Assembly: GCA_028282705.1 (NCBI GenBank)
Contig: JANQHI010000065.1
Span: 1 to 64,000 of the forward strand
Direction: 5' to 3'
Source: Prolixibacteraceae bacterium
GTDB lineage: Bacteria; Bacteroidota; Bacteroidia; Bacteroidales; Prolixibacteraceae
Length of the DNA stretch: 64,000 nucleotides
Shown here piece by piece: positions 51,861-60,112 of this stretch (positions are counted from its first letter, which is position 1; each line of letters begins with the position of its first letter). The translations under genes were made by a program, and so were the position numbers. The notes below the pieces were generated by a model. It saw only the letters and a list, made by a program, of their open reading frames with translations. It was not told the DNA's origin and ran no database searches.

Positions 51861-52484
51861 ATGAGTGGTTTGGTGTCAAATATGATCCACCCTGGAAGTG
51901 ATGTCCAACTAAAAATTGGGTTGTATTTTGGTACATTCAACCCTATCCATATTGGGCATATGGCCATTGCTAATTACATGGTTGAGTTTACTGATATTGA
52001 CCAGTTATGGTTTGTAGTGTCCCCACAAAACCCTCATAAAAAAAAGAACAACCTGCTTGATGATTACCATAGGCTTGAGCTGGCACACCTGGCAGTGGGT
52101 GAAGACCCACGTTTCCGGGTATCAAACATTGAATTTAGTTTAACAAAACCTTCTTATACAATCCATACCTTGGCATACCTTTCTGAACAGTTCCCAAGGC
52201 ATAGTTTCTCTATTATTATGGGAAGTGACAACCTGGAAACATTCCATAAATGGAAAAATGCAGAGGTCATCCTTCAGGATTATGGGTTGATTGTTTACCC
52301 ACGCCCTGGCTTTGATCCTGAAAAGGTAAAAATTGAATCAGGCCATACATTAACTGATGCCCCTCTGATGGAAATTTCTTCCACCTTTATTCGCCAAGCC
52401 ATTAAAGAAGGGAAAAACATTTCCCATTTTCTTCCACCCAGGGTTTATGAATACATAGATGAAATGAACTTCTATAAAAAATAG
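51861..52484 (+). CDS. nadD: Nicotinate-nucleotide adenylyltransferase
   Basis: This 207-residue protein contains the nucleotidyltransferase motif GTFNPIHIGHM and the later segment EISSTFIRQAIKEGK, equivalent to the ISxTxIR ATP site. It makes nicotinic acid adenine dinucleotide from the mononucleotide and ATP in NAD synthesis. The first 17 residues precede the usual start of the fold, so the ATG at 51882 is an alternative. It is the third gene of a probable yicC-gmk-nadD operon. Confidence 0.92.
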   Translation: MSGLVSNMIHPGSDVQLKIGLYFGTFNPIHIGHMAIANYMVEFTDIDQLWFVVSPQNPHKKKNNLLDDYHRLELAHLAVGEDPRFRVSNIEFSLTKPSYTIHTLAYLSEQFPRHSFSIIMGSDNLETFHKWKNAEVILQDYGLIVYPRPGFDPEKVKIESGHTLTDAPLMEISSTFIRQAIKEGKNISHFLPPRVYEYIDEMNFYKK

Positions 52485-52523
52485 TTATTTAGGTCTTTAC
52501 TTTTCATATTGGAAATATTGATT

Positions 52524-54557
52524 ATGATAAAAAGATACTGCTTGATCCTTCTCTTCTTGTCTTGCTTGAATTTGCCAGGGGTGTATGCACAACAACCCAA
52601 AAACATCCATTTTTTTAACGTTAAAAAGCCCATTAAAATTGATGGTATTTTTGAACCTACCACATGGGCCGGGGCTGACAGTGCTGTAAACTTTACCCAA
52701 ATGGAACCCACCCCAGGCGACCCATCTACTGAAAGGACAGTTGCCTATATTGGCTATGATGATAAAAACATTTATGCCATTTTTCAATGTTTTCAAACTT
52801 TTCCCATAAGTGGGGAAAACCAAAGCAGAGATGACCTTAATAAAAGTGATGACCTGGTGGCTGTTATATTGGACACCTATAAAGATGACAGGAGTGGCTA
52901 TTCTTTTATTACCAACCCATTAGGAACACAACATGATACAAGGATAAATGATGATGGGAGGAACATGGATGACAATTGGGATGCAGAATGGGAATGTGAG
53001 TCAAAAGTTTATGATTGGGGTTGGTGTGCTGAATTTAAAATCCCATTTAAAAGCTTAAAATACAAAAAAGGGCTCAACATATGGGGTATTAATTTTGCAA
53101 GAGCAATCAGCTCAAACCTTGAAACAGTTTATTGGTCTGGCACACTGAGTGATGATTACAGGATATCACAGGGAGGGAAAGCCCTGGGGGTTGTTACCCC
53201 TGGCTCCAACATGAAGTTGTCAATTTTCCCATACATTTCCATTTTCAAAACAACTGGTAAAAGGGTAAGTGCTGATGTGGGTGGTGATATACAGTGGCAA
53301 GTTACTCCCAACATTTCTGTAAACTCAACCATCAACCCTGATTTTGCAACAGTGGAAGCTGACCAGCAAAAAATAAACCTCACAAGGTATGAATTAAGGT
53401 ATCCTGAGAAACGCCTATTCTTTCAAGAAGGAAATGATATGTATAGTACCAGGATAAAAACATTCTATTCAAGGAGGATACAGGATATTGACTTTGGGAC
53501 ACGTGCAAATGGGAAAATAGGAAAAACCCAATTTAATATATTGAATGTTATCTCTCCTAGAATCTCAGACTCACCCACCTCTGTATTTACAGCTGCTAGA
53601 TTTAAGTATGACTTTCTAAAATCATCAACCCTTGGACTGACATTGGTTGATAAAAGCTGGAATGATGGTTTCACAAGGTCTGTAAGCCTTGATTATTTAA
53701 TGAACCTGGGCAAAACCTGGAAACTAACTGGGCAGTTTGTAGGGAGTGCTCCTGGTAATTTTTGGAACCATAGTGCATTTTTTGTGCGCTTTGCACGTGA
53801 AAATAATATCTACCATTACCATGTAAGGTATACTGAACTAGGAGAGAATTTCAGAGATAATGTAGACCAAACTGGTTTTATAACTGATGATGACAGAAGG
53901 GAAGTTGACAGTGATGTAACCTACAAATTCTGGTTAAAAAACAACACTTTTGAATATATCCATTTGAAAAGTAAAAATAATATTTTCTGGAGCAGGAATG
54001 GCACATTAAGGAGCTGGTATGTAACCCAGTCTGCCAACTTCTATTTTAAAAACAATTTTAATATTGAATATGCCTATAATGATGAGTATAAGTTGTATGA
54101 AAAAGATTTTTACAACCACAAGCATATTTTTTCATTGGGGTATAATACTGAAAGCTGGAGCCATGCACAGGTTAGTTACACCACAGGAAGGAACTTTGAC
54201 AGGGATTTCTCCCTTATTTCATTTGGAGGAAGGGTAAAACTGTTCCAAAAACTTTCATTAAGTTATTCTGCCAATGTGTTGGATTTCAGCCCTGACCCTG
54301 ATGATAATTCCACATTCATCAATGTGCTTACCGCCAATTACAATTTTACAAAAGATTTATGGCTAAAAGTATTTACCCAAAATAACACTGTCAAAGAAAA
54401 CACCTATTTTTATGGCCTATTTGGTTGGCGATTCAAGCCTCCATTTGGTGCTCTTTATATTATTTATTCTCATGATGAATATTTAGAAAAAGCCAACACC
54501 CCTAACAGTAGCAGCCTTTTTCTGAAATTAACATATCCTATTTCAATTTTAAAATAA
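52524..54557 (+). CDS. DUF5916 outer-membrane protein with CBM9-like domain
   Basis: From the ATG at 52524 the protein has 677 residues. A signal peptide (KRYCLILLFLSCLNLPGVYAQ) is followed by a family-9 carbohydrate-binding-like domain (about 30-215; KKPIKIDGIFEPTTWAGAD and the ISQGGK region) and then a long part made of alternating strands with aromatic ends, typical of a DUF5916 beta-barrel in the outer membrane. The last residues (LKLTYPISIL) look like a terminal barrel strand. The ligand is unknown. It follows nadD in the same direction but is probably a separate unit. Confidence 0.85.
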   Translation: MIKRYCLILLFLSCLNLPGVYAQQPKNIHFFNVKKPIKIDGIFEPTTWAGADSAVNFTQMEPTPGDPSTERTVAYIGYDDKNIYAIFQCFQTFPISGENQSRDDLNKSDDLVAVILDTYKDDRSGYSFITNPLGTQHDTRINDDGRNMDDNWDAEWECESKVYDWGWCAEFKIPFKSLKYKKGLNIWGINFARAISSNLETVYWSGTLSDDYRISQGGKALGVVTPGSNMKLSIFPYISIFKTTGKRVSADVGGDIQWQVTPNISVNSTINPDFATVEADQQKINLTRYELRYPEKRLFFQEGNDMYSTRIKTFYSRRIQDIDFGTRANGKIGKTQFNILNVISPRISDSPTSVFTAARFKYDFLKSSTLGLTLVDKSWNDGFTRSVSLDYLMNLGKTWKLTGQFVGSAPGNFWNHSAFFVRFARENNIYHYHVRYTELGENFRDNVDQTGFITDDDRREVDSDVTYKFWLKNNTFEYIHLKSKNNIFWSRNGTLRSWYVTQSANFYFKNNFNIEYAYNDEYKLYEKDFYNHKHIFSLGYNTESWSHAQVSYTTGRNFDRDFSLISFGGRVKLFQKLSLSYSANVLDFSPDPDDNSTFINVLTANYNFTKDLWLKVFTQNNTVKENTYFYGLFGWRFKPPFGALYIIYSHDEYLEKANTPNSSSLFLKLTYPISILK

Positions 54558-54594
54558 TTAATGACTTGAGTTCTACTAAAATATTAAGCTCAAG

Positions 54595-55467
54595 TTAATA
54601 AGTTGTAGTCATATTGCTAACCACAGAGATTATAAAATCAGCCTTTCCTGAATTTTTATCTTCCAACTTCTTAATATCCTCCTGAGAAACAGTTGTGATA
54701 GTAACAATTTTCAACTCAGGATTTTGCTGTTTCAGGTACCAGTAAATACTCTCAAAATTATCAGAATGGTAGGCTCCATTGAAATGTAAAGCAACCTTGC
54801 CCTGTTGCCAATTTTTCAAAATAAAATGAGCCATAGTGGCATCTTTAATAGCCTGTGCTTTAGGAAAGTTGTTGTTTACATGGCTTTGCATACCACCTCC
54901 CATATTCAGCATGTTTTTATAGCAATTTAATTCTGGATTATAAGCAACTGGCAAAGGAGGAAGCCACTTTTTTGCTTCTTCAGATAACTCAGTAAGCCCT
55001 TCAAACCCTTTGCTGCTAACCAAAGAAGCATACCTCCTGGGAATATTTGAAGCCACAAAATGTAGCCCACTATCTTTGGCAAACTCAACCAAAGGCTTAT
55101 AGTCTGTTTTATAATTACCCCAAAGCCTTGCCTCAGCCTCAAAACGTTTTTGGGAAATCAAGCCAGTTAAATATTCATCCAAAATAACTTGGTTATCACT
55201 CTCAAACATTTCTGCCGCCAGAATGAGTTCCTTCCCTTTTTGGGCATAAAGCCTTTTGGTAACCTCAAGTTGCAGCCAATGTGAAATAGGGTTGTTGTGG
55301 TATTCCCCAAATAAAATGATATCAGCCTCCTGGATTGAATCCATCATTTTACCAAACTTCACTGCTTTTCCATCCTCTTTGAATATCCTGTATGCTGGGT
55401 TTCCATTTTTAAATGAAAGCAGGGAGAAAGATGCCAGTAACAGGAATAGTAAAGTATGTTTCATCAT
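54595..55467 (-). CDS. ChaN-like haem-binding-uptake family protein
   Basis: This 290-residue exported protein (signal peptide about 1-18) has the ChaN/Tiki-fold signature ADIILFGEYHNNPISH at 49-64 and later EMFESDN, RRYASLVSSKG, DATMAHFIL and FNGAYHSDNFESIYWYL, in which His and Glu residues are expected metal ligands. ChaN from Campylobacter binds haem; Tiki relatives are metalloproteases. Either role is possible. It is transcribed towards the DUF5916 gene and converges with it. Confidence 0.83.
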   Translation of the reverse strand: MMKHTLLFLLLASFSLLSFKNGNPAYRIFKEDGKAVKFGKMMDSIQEADIILFGEYHNNPISHWLQLEVTKRLYAQKGKELILAAEMFESDNQVILDEYLTGLISQKRFEAEARLWGNYKTDYKPLVEFAKDSGLHFVASNIPRRYASLVSSKGFEGLTELSEEAKKWLPPLPVAYNPELNCYKNMLNMGGGMQSHVNNNFPKAQAIKDATMAHFILKNWQQGKVALHFNGAYHSDNFESIYWYLKQQNPELKIVTITTVSQEDIKKLEDKNSGKADFIISVVSNMTTTY

Positions 55468-55663
55468 AATAAACCAATTTTATATTTTATCCAATAGCAA
55501 AATACCTATTTATACTTGTATTATCAATTCCAACAAATAATGATTTTCAAAAGTTTGTTTACATCTGATTAAAAAAGGGGTTTACTTAAATGAGTTTAAT
55601 TGAAAAGGAAATACTTATACCTTCTAGTTATTATTCCATGGCTAAAGCAACTTAGATGTGCTT

Positions 55664-55726
55664 TTATTTGACCCCGGGCTTAAGCCTGGGGTCAAATAAT
55701 TATCCTGTATTCATGGACTTTAGTCC
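55664..55726. repeat. REP-like palindromic element (two hairpins)
   Basis: Positions 55664-55699 form a near-perfect 36-bp palindrome around CTTAAG, with arms TTTGACCCCGGGCTT and AAGCCTGGGGTCAAA joined by one G-T pair. A second hairpin (GGACT-TT-AGTCC) follows at 55715-55726. GC-rich palindromes of this kind, with an added small hairpin, resemble REP elements mobilised by TnpA-REP (RAYT) transposases. No such transposase is in the window. A transcriptional role as a terminator for either side is possible as well. Confidence 0.55.
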
Positions 55727-55872
55727 TTAACTGTATCATTAAAATATTTTTCTTCATAAAGAAAAGCATCCATTTATTTTTCAGGAATCAAATATATCTG
55801 CACCTACATGAAACCCTATAAATAGAACAATTCTAAAATAATCAAACTAACATATTTAAATACATATATTAT

Positions 55873-55880
55873 TATATTTG
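55873..55880 (+). promoter_or_regulatory. -7 element TATATTTG of the Moco operon
   Basis: TATATTTG is an exact TAnnTTTG match. The expected transcription start (about 55885-55887) coincides with the first base pairs of the proposed aptamer. A -33 TTG at the right spacing is not clear. Confidence 0.55.
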
Positions 55881-55885
55881 TATAA

Positions 55886-56016
55886 GTTTTCCGAGCGGGT
55901 GCAGCTAAGTGGTAAGGCCATATGCAATCCTGCCAATGGGTTTGCTGGAAACAGTTAAGCCTCCCGATTTCCATCAATTGGTGGAATGACTTGGAAAGGA
56001 GACCATAAGGCATAAG
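55886..56016 (+). ncRNA. Moco/Tuco-type riboswitch aptamer (candidate)
   Basis: The leader of the molybdenum-cofactor operon can be folded by eye. P1 pairs TTTCC (55888-55892) with GGAAA (55993-55997). Inside are a stem GCAATCC/GGGTTTGC (one mismatch), a CTG-GAAA-CAG hairpin with a GNRA loop, and a TTCCATC/GGTGGAA hairpin. The words CCGAGC and GCCTCCC are present at 55891-55896 and 55960-55966; as I remember, conserved elements of the Moco RNA motif read like this, but no covariance model could be run. The position, starting at the promoter and ending just before a terminator in front of Moco genes, fits. Moco and tungsten-cofactor (Tuco) types cannot be separated by eye. Confidence 0.7.
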
Positions 56017-56019
56017 TGT

Positions 56020-56051
56020 CCTCTTTCCAATTAATTGAAAGGGGATTTTTT
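56020..56051 (+). terminator. Riboswitch terminator abutting the mobB start
   Basis: The left arm 56020-56030 pairs with the right arm 56035-56044 around a TTAA loop, with one bulged C, and is followed by a T run at 56046-56051 that touches the ATG at 56052. The left arm can instead pair with 55993-56003 (GGAAAGGAGAC with GTCCTCTTTCC, 10 of 11 pairs), which shares GGAAA with P1. Terminator and antiterminator are thus mutually exclusive. Confidence 0.75.
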
Positions 56052-56591
56052 ATGGGGAAATATAGGAATATCCTATTGGTTTCAGGTGGGCAAAGGAATG
56101 TTGGTAAAACAACTTTTATTTGCCAGGTAATTCCTTCTGTTAAGGAAAGTGGGGTTACAGCAGTAAAAATCACTCCCCATTTCCATGAAGTAACACCAGG
56201 GCTACAACCCATTGCTGAATCTGAAAGTTGGTGTTTATTTAAGGAAACCAATACCTCACAAGAAAAAGATACCTCCCTCTATTTGCAGGCTGGAGCCAAA
56301 AACAGCTTTTTTTTGCAAACAAAAAAAGAATACATCCATGAAGCATTTCTTGAACTTTATAAATACCTCCCTAATGAAATACCTGTTATTATTGAATCAG
56401 CAGGATTAGTTGATTTGATAAAACCGGGATTGTTTGTAGTTATCCTACCTGATGGCAAATGCCTGAAAAAAGAAATTGAAAACAAGCTGATGGTGGCTGA
56501 CCTAATTGTTATTTCTGATGGGAAAAAGTTCTATCCTGAACCAGCAAGGGTTGTATTTGAAAATGGTTGGACATTAAAAACAAGGCTATGA
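56052..56591 (+). CDS. MobB-like P-loop GTPase of the Moco operon
   Basis: From the ATG at 56052 the protein has 179 residues. It begins with RNILLVSGGQRNVGKTTFI, a P-loop (GGQRNVGKT) of the MobB type, and contains VIIESAGLVDLIKPGLFVVI, a Walker-B-like segment, and the HFH triplet in KITPHFHEV. MobB proteins assist MobA in attaching nucleotides to molybdopterin. The usual longer start at 56016 is inside the terminator and was rejected. It is the first gene behind the riboswitch; its stop overlaps the next start by four bases. Confidence 0.78.
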   Translation: MGKYRNILLVSGGQRNVGKTTFICQVIPSVKESGVTAVKITPHFHEVTPGLQPIAESESWCLFKETNTSQEKDTSLYLQAGAKNSFFLQTKKEYIHEAFLELYKYLPNEIPVIIESAGLVDLIKPGLFVVILPDGKCLKKEIENKLMVADLIVISDGKKFYPEPARVVFENGWTLKTRL

Positions 56592-57781
56592 TCAGTTTAG
56601 CTGAAGCACTAGAAATTGCAGGAAAACATACCCATATACTGGGAACTGAAAAGATTCCTTATCAGGAATCACTGGGATATGTGTTGGCACAAGATGTTTA
56701 TTCAGATGTAGATATGCCTTCCTTTAACAAATCAGCTATGGATGGGTATGCTTGTAGGAAGGAAGACCTTGGGCAACCACTTGAAGTAATTGAAATGATC
56801 CCTGCAGGGCAACCTCCTACTTTGCCTGTTAGGAAAGGGCAATGCTCCAAAATAATGACTGGGGCAGAAGTTCCCTCAGGAGCTGATACTGTAATTATGG
56901 TTGAGTACACCAAGGAAATAGATGGAAATAAAATCTTGTTTACAGGTTCAAAAACTTCTACCAATATCTGCCTGGCTGGTGAAGACTTGCAACAGGGAAC
57001 CCATGTACTGAAAAACGGTACATTCCTGAAACCTCAACACATTGCCATGCTGGCTGCTGTGGGAACTACCCAACCTGAGGTTTACAAAAAACCTTCTTTG
57101 GGGGTTATCTCAACAGGCTCTGAACTGGTTGAAGCCCATGATAAACCAGGTAAAGCAAAAATCAGGAATAGTAATGGGCCACAAATAGTTGCACAGGCAA
57201 AAGCACTTGGGTTAGAAACCTATTATTATGGGATTGCACCAGACAAAAAGGAAGAAACCCTGGAGTTTATTTATAAGTCAGCCTCAGAGAATGATATCAC
57301 CATTATTTCTGGAGGGGTTTCAGTGGGTGATTTTGATTTTGTGCCTTGGGCAATACAAAAAGCTGGGTTTCATGTCCATTTTAACAAAATAGCTGTAAAG
57401 CCTGGCATGCATACCACCTTTGCTACAAAAAAAGATGTGGTATTAGGAAAAACGTCCTATATTATTGGGTTGCCTGGTAACCCCGTTTCTTCTTTTATCC
57501 AGTTTGAAATCTTCACCAAAGAAATCATTTTCAAATTAATGGGAGCTAAACAAAACAAGATAATCATCCCTTTAAAAATGAGTGAAGGTTTCTCACGGGA
57601 AAAAACTACCAGGGAAGAATTGATCCCCATTATATTGACCCCTGAAAACAAAGTGGAATGTGTACCCTATCATGGGTCTGCACACATCCATGCATACCAT
57701 GAGGCATATGGGGTTATCTCCATAGCAATGGGCAAAAGTGAAATAAAAAAAGGGGAGGTTGTCTATGTTAGACCACTTTAG
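56588..57781 (+). CDS. moeA: Molybdopterin molybdenumtransferase MoeA
   Basis: From the ATG at 56588 the protein has 397 residues. Family residues include DMPSFNKSAMDGYAC, IMTGAEVPSGADTVI, GVISTGSELVE, ISGGVSVGDFDFV and LPGNPVSSFIQFE. MoeA inserts molybdate into adenylated molybdopterin. The start codon overlaps the mobB-like stop (ATGA), and the gene overlaps the moaA start by 17 bases, so the operon is tightly coupled. Confidence 0.95.
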   Translation: MISLAEALEIAGKHTHILGTEKIPYQESLGYVLAQDVYSDVDMPSFNKSAMDGYACRKEDLGQPLEVIEMIPAGQPPTLPVRKGQCSKIMTGAEVPSGADTVIMVEYTKEIDGNKILFTGSKTSTNICLAGEDLQQGTHVLKNGTFLKPQHIAMLAAVGTTQPEVYKKPSLGVISTGSELVEAHDKPGKAKIRNSNGPQIVAQAKALGLETYYYGIAPDKKEETLEFIYKSASENDITIISGGVSVGDFDFVPWAIQKAGFHVHFNKIAVKPGMHTTFATKKDVVLGKTSYIIGLPGNPVSSFIQFEIFTKEIIFKLMGAKQNKIIIPLKMSEGFSREKTTREELIPIILTPENKVECVPYHGSAHIHAYHEAYGVISIAMGKSEIKKGEVVYVRPL

Positions 57782-58562
57782 CAGGGAAATTAATTACCTC
57801 AGGATATCAGTGACTGACAGGTGCAACCTCAGATGCCAATATTGCATGCCAGAAGAGGGTGTCAAACTACTCGGCCACAAAGATATTTTAAGTTTTGAGG
57901 AAATTGTGGGGTTTGCTGAAGCAGCAGTAAAGAAGGGGATTACAAAGATCCGGCTTACTGGAGGAGAACCCCTGGTGAGGAAAGGTATTGTGGAATTGGT
58001 AGCAATGCTTTCAAAAATTAAAGGGGTGAATGACCTTTCAATGACCACCAATGGGACCCTGTTGGATAAACATGCTGAAGCTCTTGCCCAAGCTGGGCTA
58101 AACAGGGTAAACATAAGCCTGGACACACTGGATGCAAAAAAGTACTGCCAGGTAACCAGGAATGGGGATATTGAAGATGTATCCAGGGGGATACAAGCAG
58201 CCACCAAAACTAGGCTTACCCCCATAAAAATTAATTGTGTGTTGCTGGGGCAACCCATTGGAGAGGTTAATCAACTAAAGGATTTTTGTAAAAAGAACAA
58301 GTTGTCCTTGCGTTTTATCCACCAAATGGATTTAAGGACTGGGGAGTTTTCAGTGGTTGAAGGGGGTGATGGGGGCAATTGCTCACAGTGTAACAGGATC
58401 AGGCTCCTGCCCAATGGTGATGTGAAGCCCTGCCTATTTAGTGACCTGGCTTATAATATTCGTGAATTAGGCAATGAAAAAGCCCTAAACCTGGCAATTG
58501 GAAATAAACCAAAAGCCGGGACTTACAACAGGTCAGCCACTTTTAGCCAGATTGGAGGGTAA
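57765..58562 (+). CDS. moaA: Short GTP 3',8-cyclase MoaA
   Basis: From the ATG at 57765 the protein has 265 residues. It starts REINYLRISVTDRCNLRCQYC with the radical SAM motif CxxxCxxC, has LTGGEPLVRKG, and a C-terminal CSQCNRIRL plus a third Cys in DVKPC, which binds the second cluster, and ends in GG as MoaA must. The family usually has 320-340 residues; about 45 residues are missing between RFIHQMDLRTG and GGNCSQC. The frame is uninterrupted, so this is an internal deletion or a shorter subfamily. The R-x-R pair after the second cluster cysteines, which holds GTP, is kept. An AGGGGAGG stretch lies 6 bases upstream. Confidence 0.85.
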   Translation: MLDHFSREINYLRISVTDRCNLRCQYCMPEEGVKLLGHKDILSFEEIVGFAEAAVKKGITKIRLTGGEPLVRKGIVELVAMLSKIKGVNDLSMTTNGTLLDKHAEALAQAGLNRVNISLDTLDAKKYCQVTRNGDIEDVSRGIQAATKTRLTPIKINCVLLGQPIGEVNQLKDFCKKNKLSLRFIHQMDLRTGEFSVVEGGDGGNCSQCNRIRLLPNGDVKPCLFSDLAYNIRELGNEKALNLAIGNKPKAGTYNRSATFSQIGG

Positions 58563-58574
58563 ACGGAAGGATTA

Positions 58575-59045
58575 ATGAATGATAAATTGGTTACTGAGAT
58601 GAAAAAGTTAACACATATTGATGATTCAGGGAAAGCTAATATGGTAGATGTGGGCAATAAGCCAGGCCAGGAAAGGCAAGCTGTGGCTTCCGGTTTTATT
58701 TCCCTTCAACCTGAGACTGTTGCTTTAATTACTGAAAATAAAATAAAAAAAGGGGATGTATTGGTTATTGCTGAAATTGCAGGGATACAGGCTGCCAAAC
58801 AAACCAGCTCATTGATCCCACTATGCCATACACTCCAGCTTACAAAAGTGCAGGTAACCTGCCAACTGGAAGAAAAAGGGGTAAAAGCAATTTGCATAGC
58901 AAAATGTATTGGCAAAACTGGGGTTGAAATGGAAGCCCTTACTGGTGTTAGTGTAACTTTACTTACCATTTATGATATGTGCAAAGCAGTAGATAGGCAG
59001 ATGGAAATTGGGCAGGTAAAATTAATTGAAAAAATTAAAACATAA
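58575..59045 (+). CDS. moaC: Cyclic pyranopterin monophosphate synthase MoaC
   Basis: This 156-residue protein has the MoaC signature segments [30 protein letters not shown] and [25 protein letters not shown]. It converts the MoaA product to cyclic pyranopterin monophosphate. It is 12 bp behind moaA. The methionine nine codons in is an alternative start. Genes for molybdopterin synthase (MoaD/MoaE) and its activator are not in the operon. Confidence 0.95.
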   Translation: MNDKLVTEMKKLTHIDDSGKANMVDVGNKPGQERQAVASGFISLQPETVALITENKIKKGDVLVIAEIAGIQAAKQTSSLIPLCHTLQLTKVQVTCQLEEKGVKAICIAKCIGKTGVEMEALTGVSVTLLTIYDMCKAVDRQMEIGQVKLIEKIKT

Positions 59046-59099
59046 TTTAAGAGTATCCTGTCATTTAGAGGAATAGAATGATGAGAAATCTAATAAAAA

Positions 59100-60038
59100 A
59101 TGAAAAACTCCATGAAAATAAAAATACTTTCAGTAAATATCTCAAAGGAAAAAGGGACAATTAAAGAGCCTGTTGAGTCCATCCATCTTTCCAACATTGG
59201 GGTGGAAGGAGATGCCCATTCAGGAAGCTGGCATAGGCAAATAAGCCTGCTGGCAAAAGAGAGCATTGATAAATTTGCATTTAAAGCTGTGCGCCATATA
59301 AAAAATGGGGAATTTGCCGAAAACATCACCACACAAGGGCTTAACCTTTTTAACTGCCAGCCTTTTGACAGGTTTAAAAATGAAAATCTTGAAATTGAAG
59401 TAACCCAGATTGGCAAAGAATGCCATGGTGATAATTGTGCCATTTTCAAGGAAATTGGAAATTGTGTAATGCCCAAGGAGGGGATTTTTGCCAGAACCAT
59501 CAAAGGAGGTGAACTAAAAGCTGGTGATGAATTGGAATACATCCCTAAAACATTCAAAATACATGTGGTAACCCTCAGTGACAGGGCAAACAAAGGAGAA
59601 TATAAAGATAAAAGTGGGCCACATATCCAGCATCTGGCAAAAAAATTCTTTAATGAAAAAAAACTGCCTGTGGAATTTAGTTATACTCTCATCCCTGATG
59701 ACCCAACCCAATTAACCAGGATCATTAAAGAAAAAACAACTGAAGGGGTAGATGTGATCTTCACAACAGGTGGCACAGGGATAGGCTCAAAAGATTTTAC
59801 ACCAGATGCTGTGAAACCTCTGCTGCACAAAGAAATACCTGGCATTATGGAAATGGTCAGGGTGAAATATGGGGCAAAAAAACCCAATGCCCTCCTTAGT
59901 AGGGGGATTGCAGGCACAAAAGGCAAAACACTGATATATACCCTCCCTGGAAGCATGAAAGCTGTAAATGAATACATGGAAGTTATTCTGCCCACTGTCT
60001 GGCATTCCATATTAATGTTGCATGACCTGGGACACTAA
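59100..60038 (+). CDS. MOSC-domain/Mog fusion protein
   Basis: This 312-residue protein joins two domains. Residues about 5-150 form a MOSC domain (GVEGDAHSGSWHRQISLL, GEFAENITTQGLNL, GKECHGDNCAIF), with cysteines typical for sulfur or molybdenum carrying. Residues about 155-312 form a MoaB/Mog domain (VTLSDRANKGEYKDKSGP, TTGGTGIGSKDFTPDA, LIYTLPGSMKAVNEYME). Mog adenylates molybdopterin before MoeA inserts the metal. The fusion suggests that sulfur- or metal-handling and adenylation are combined. It is the last gene of the Moco operon, 54 bp behind moaC. Confidence 0.9.
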   Translation: MKNSMKIKILSVNISKEKGTIKEPVESIHLSNIGVEGDAHSGSWHRQISLLAKESIDKFAFKAVRHIKNGEFAENITTQGLNLFNCQPFDRFKNENLEIEVTQIGKECHGDNCAIFKEIGNCVMPKEGIFARTIKGGELKAGDELEYIPKTFKIHVVTLSDRANKGEYKDKSGPHIQHLAKKFFNEKKLPVEFSYTLIPDDPTQLTRIIKEKTTEGVDVIFTTGGTGIGSKDFTPDAVKPLLHKEIPGIMEMVRVKYGAKKPNALLSRGIAGTKGKTLIYTLPGSMKAVNEYMEVILPTVWHSILMLHDLGH

Positions 60039-60112
60039 TGGCCTTACTTTATAGCTGGAAGGTTTATTTTTTTGGCTAACTTTCAGGGCATATAACTAAA
60101 ATTGTAAATTTC

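Larger units (their letters stand above)
55468..55887. other. 420-bp intergenic region with palindromic element and Moco promoter
   Basis: No coding frame with support. The part near 55664-55726 holds two hairpins of REP-like form. The last 15 bases contain the promoter of the molybdenum-cofactor operon. The remainder shows nothing recognisable. Confidence 0.6.

Noticed and set aside
55896..55970. tRNA-like D-arm (GCTAAGTGGTAAGGC) in the Moco leader
   Set aside because: No T-arm (GGTTC...), no anticodon stem in place and no closing acceptor stem; the segment fits a riboswitch leader better.
57751..57758. AGGGGAGG as a deliberate Shine-Dalgarno for moaA
   Set aside because: It encodes the end of MoeA (KKGEVV) in lysine/glycine codons, so the purines are explained by the coding frame; may help but cannot be claimed.
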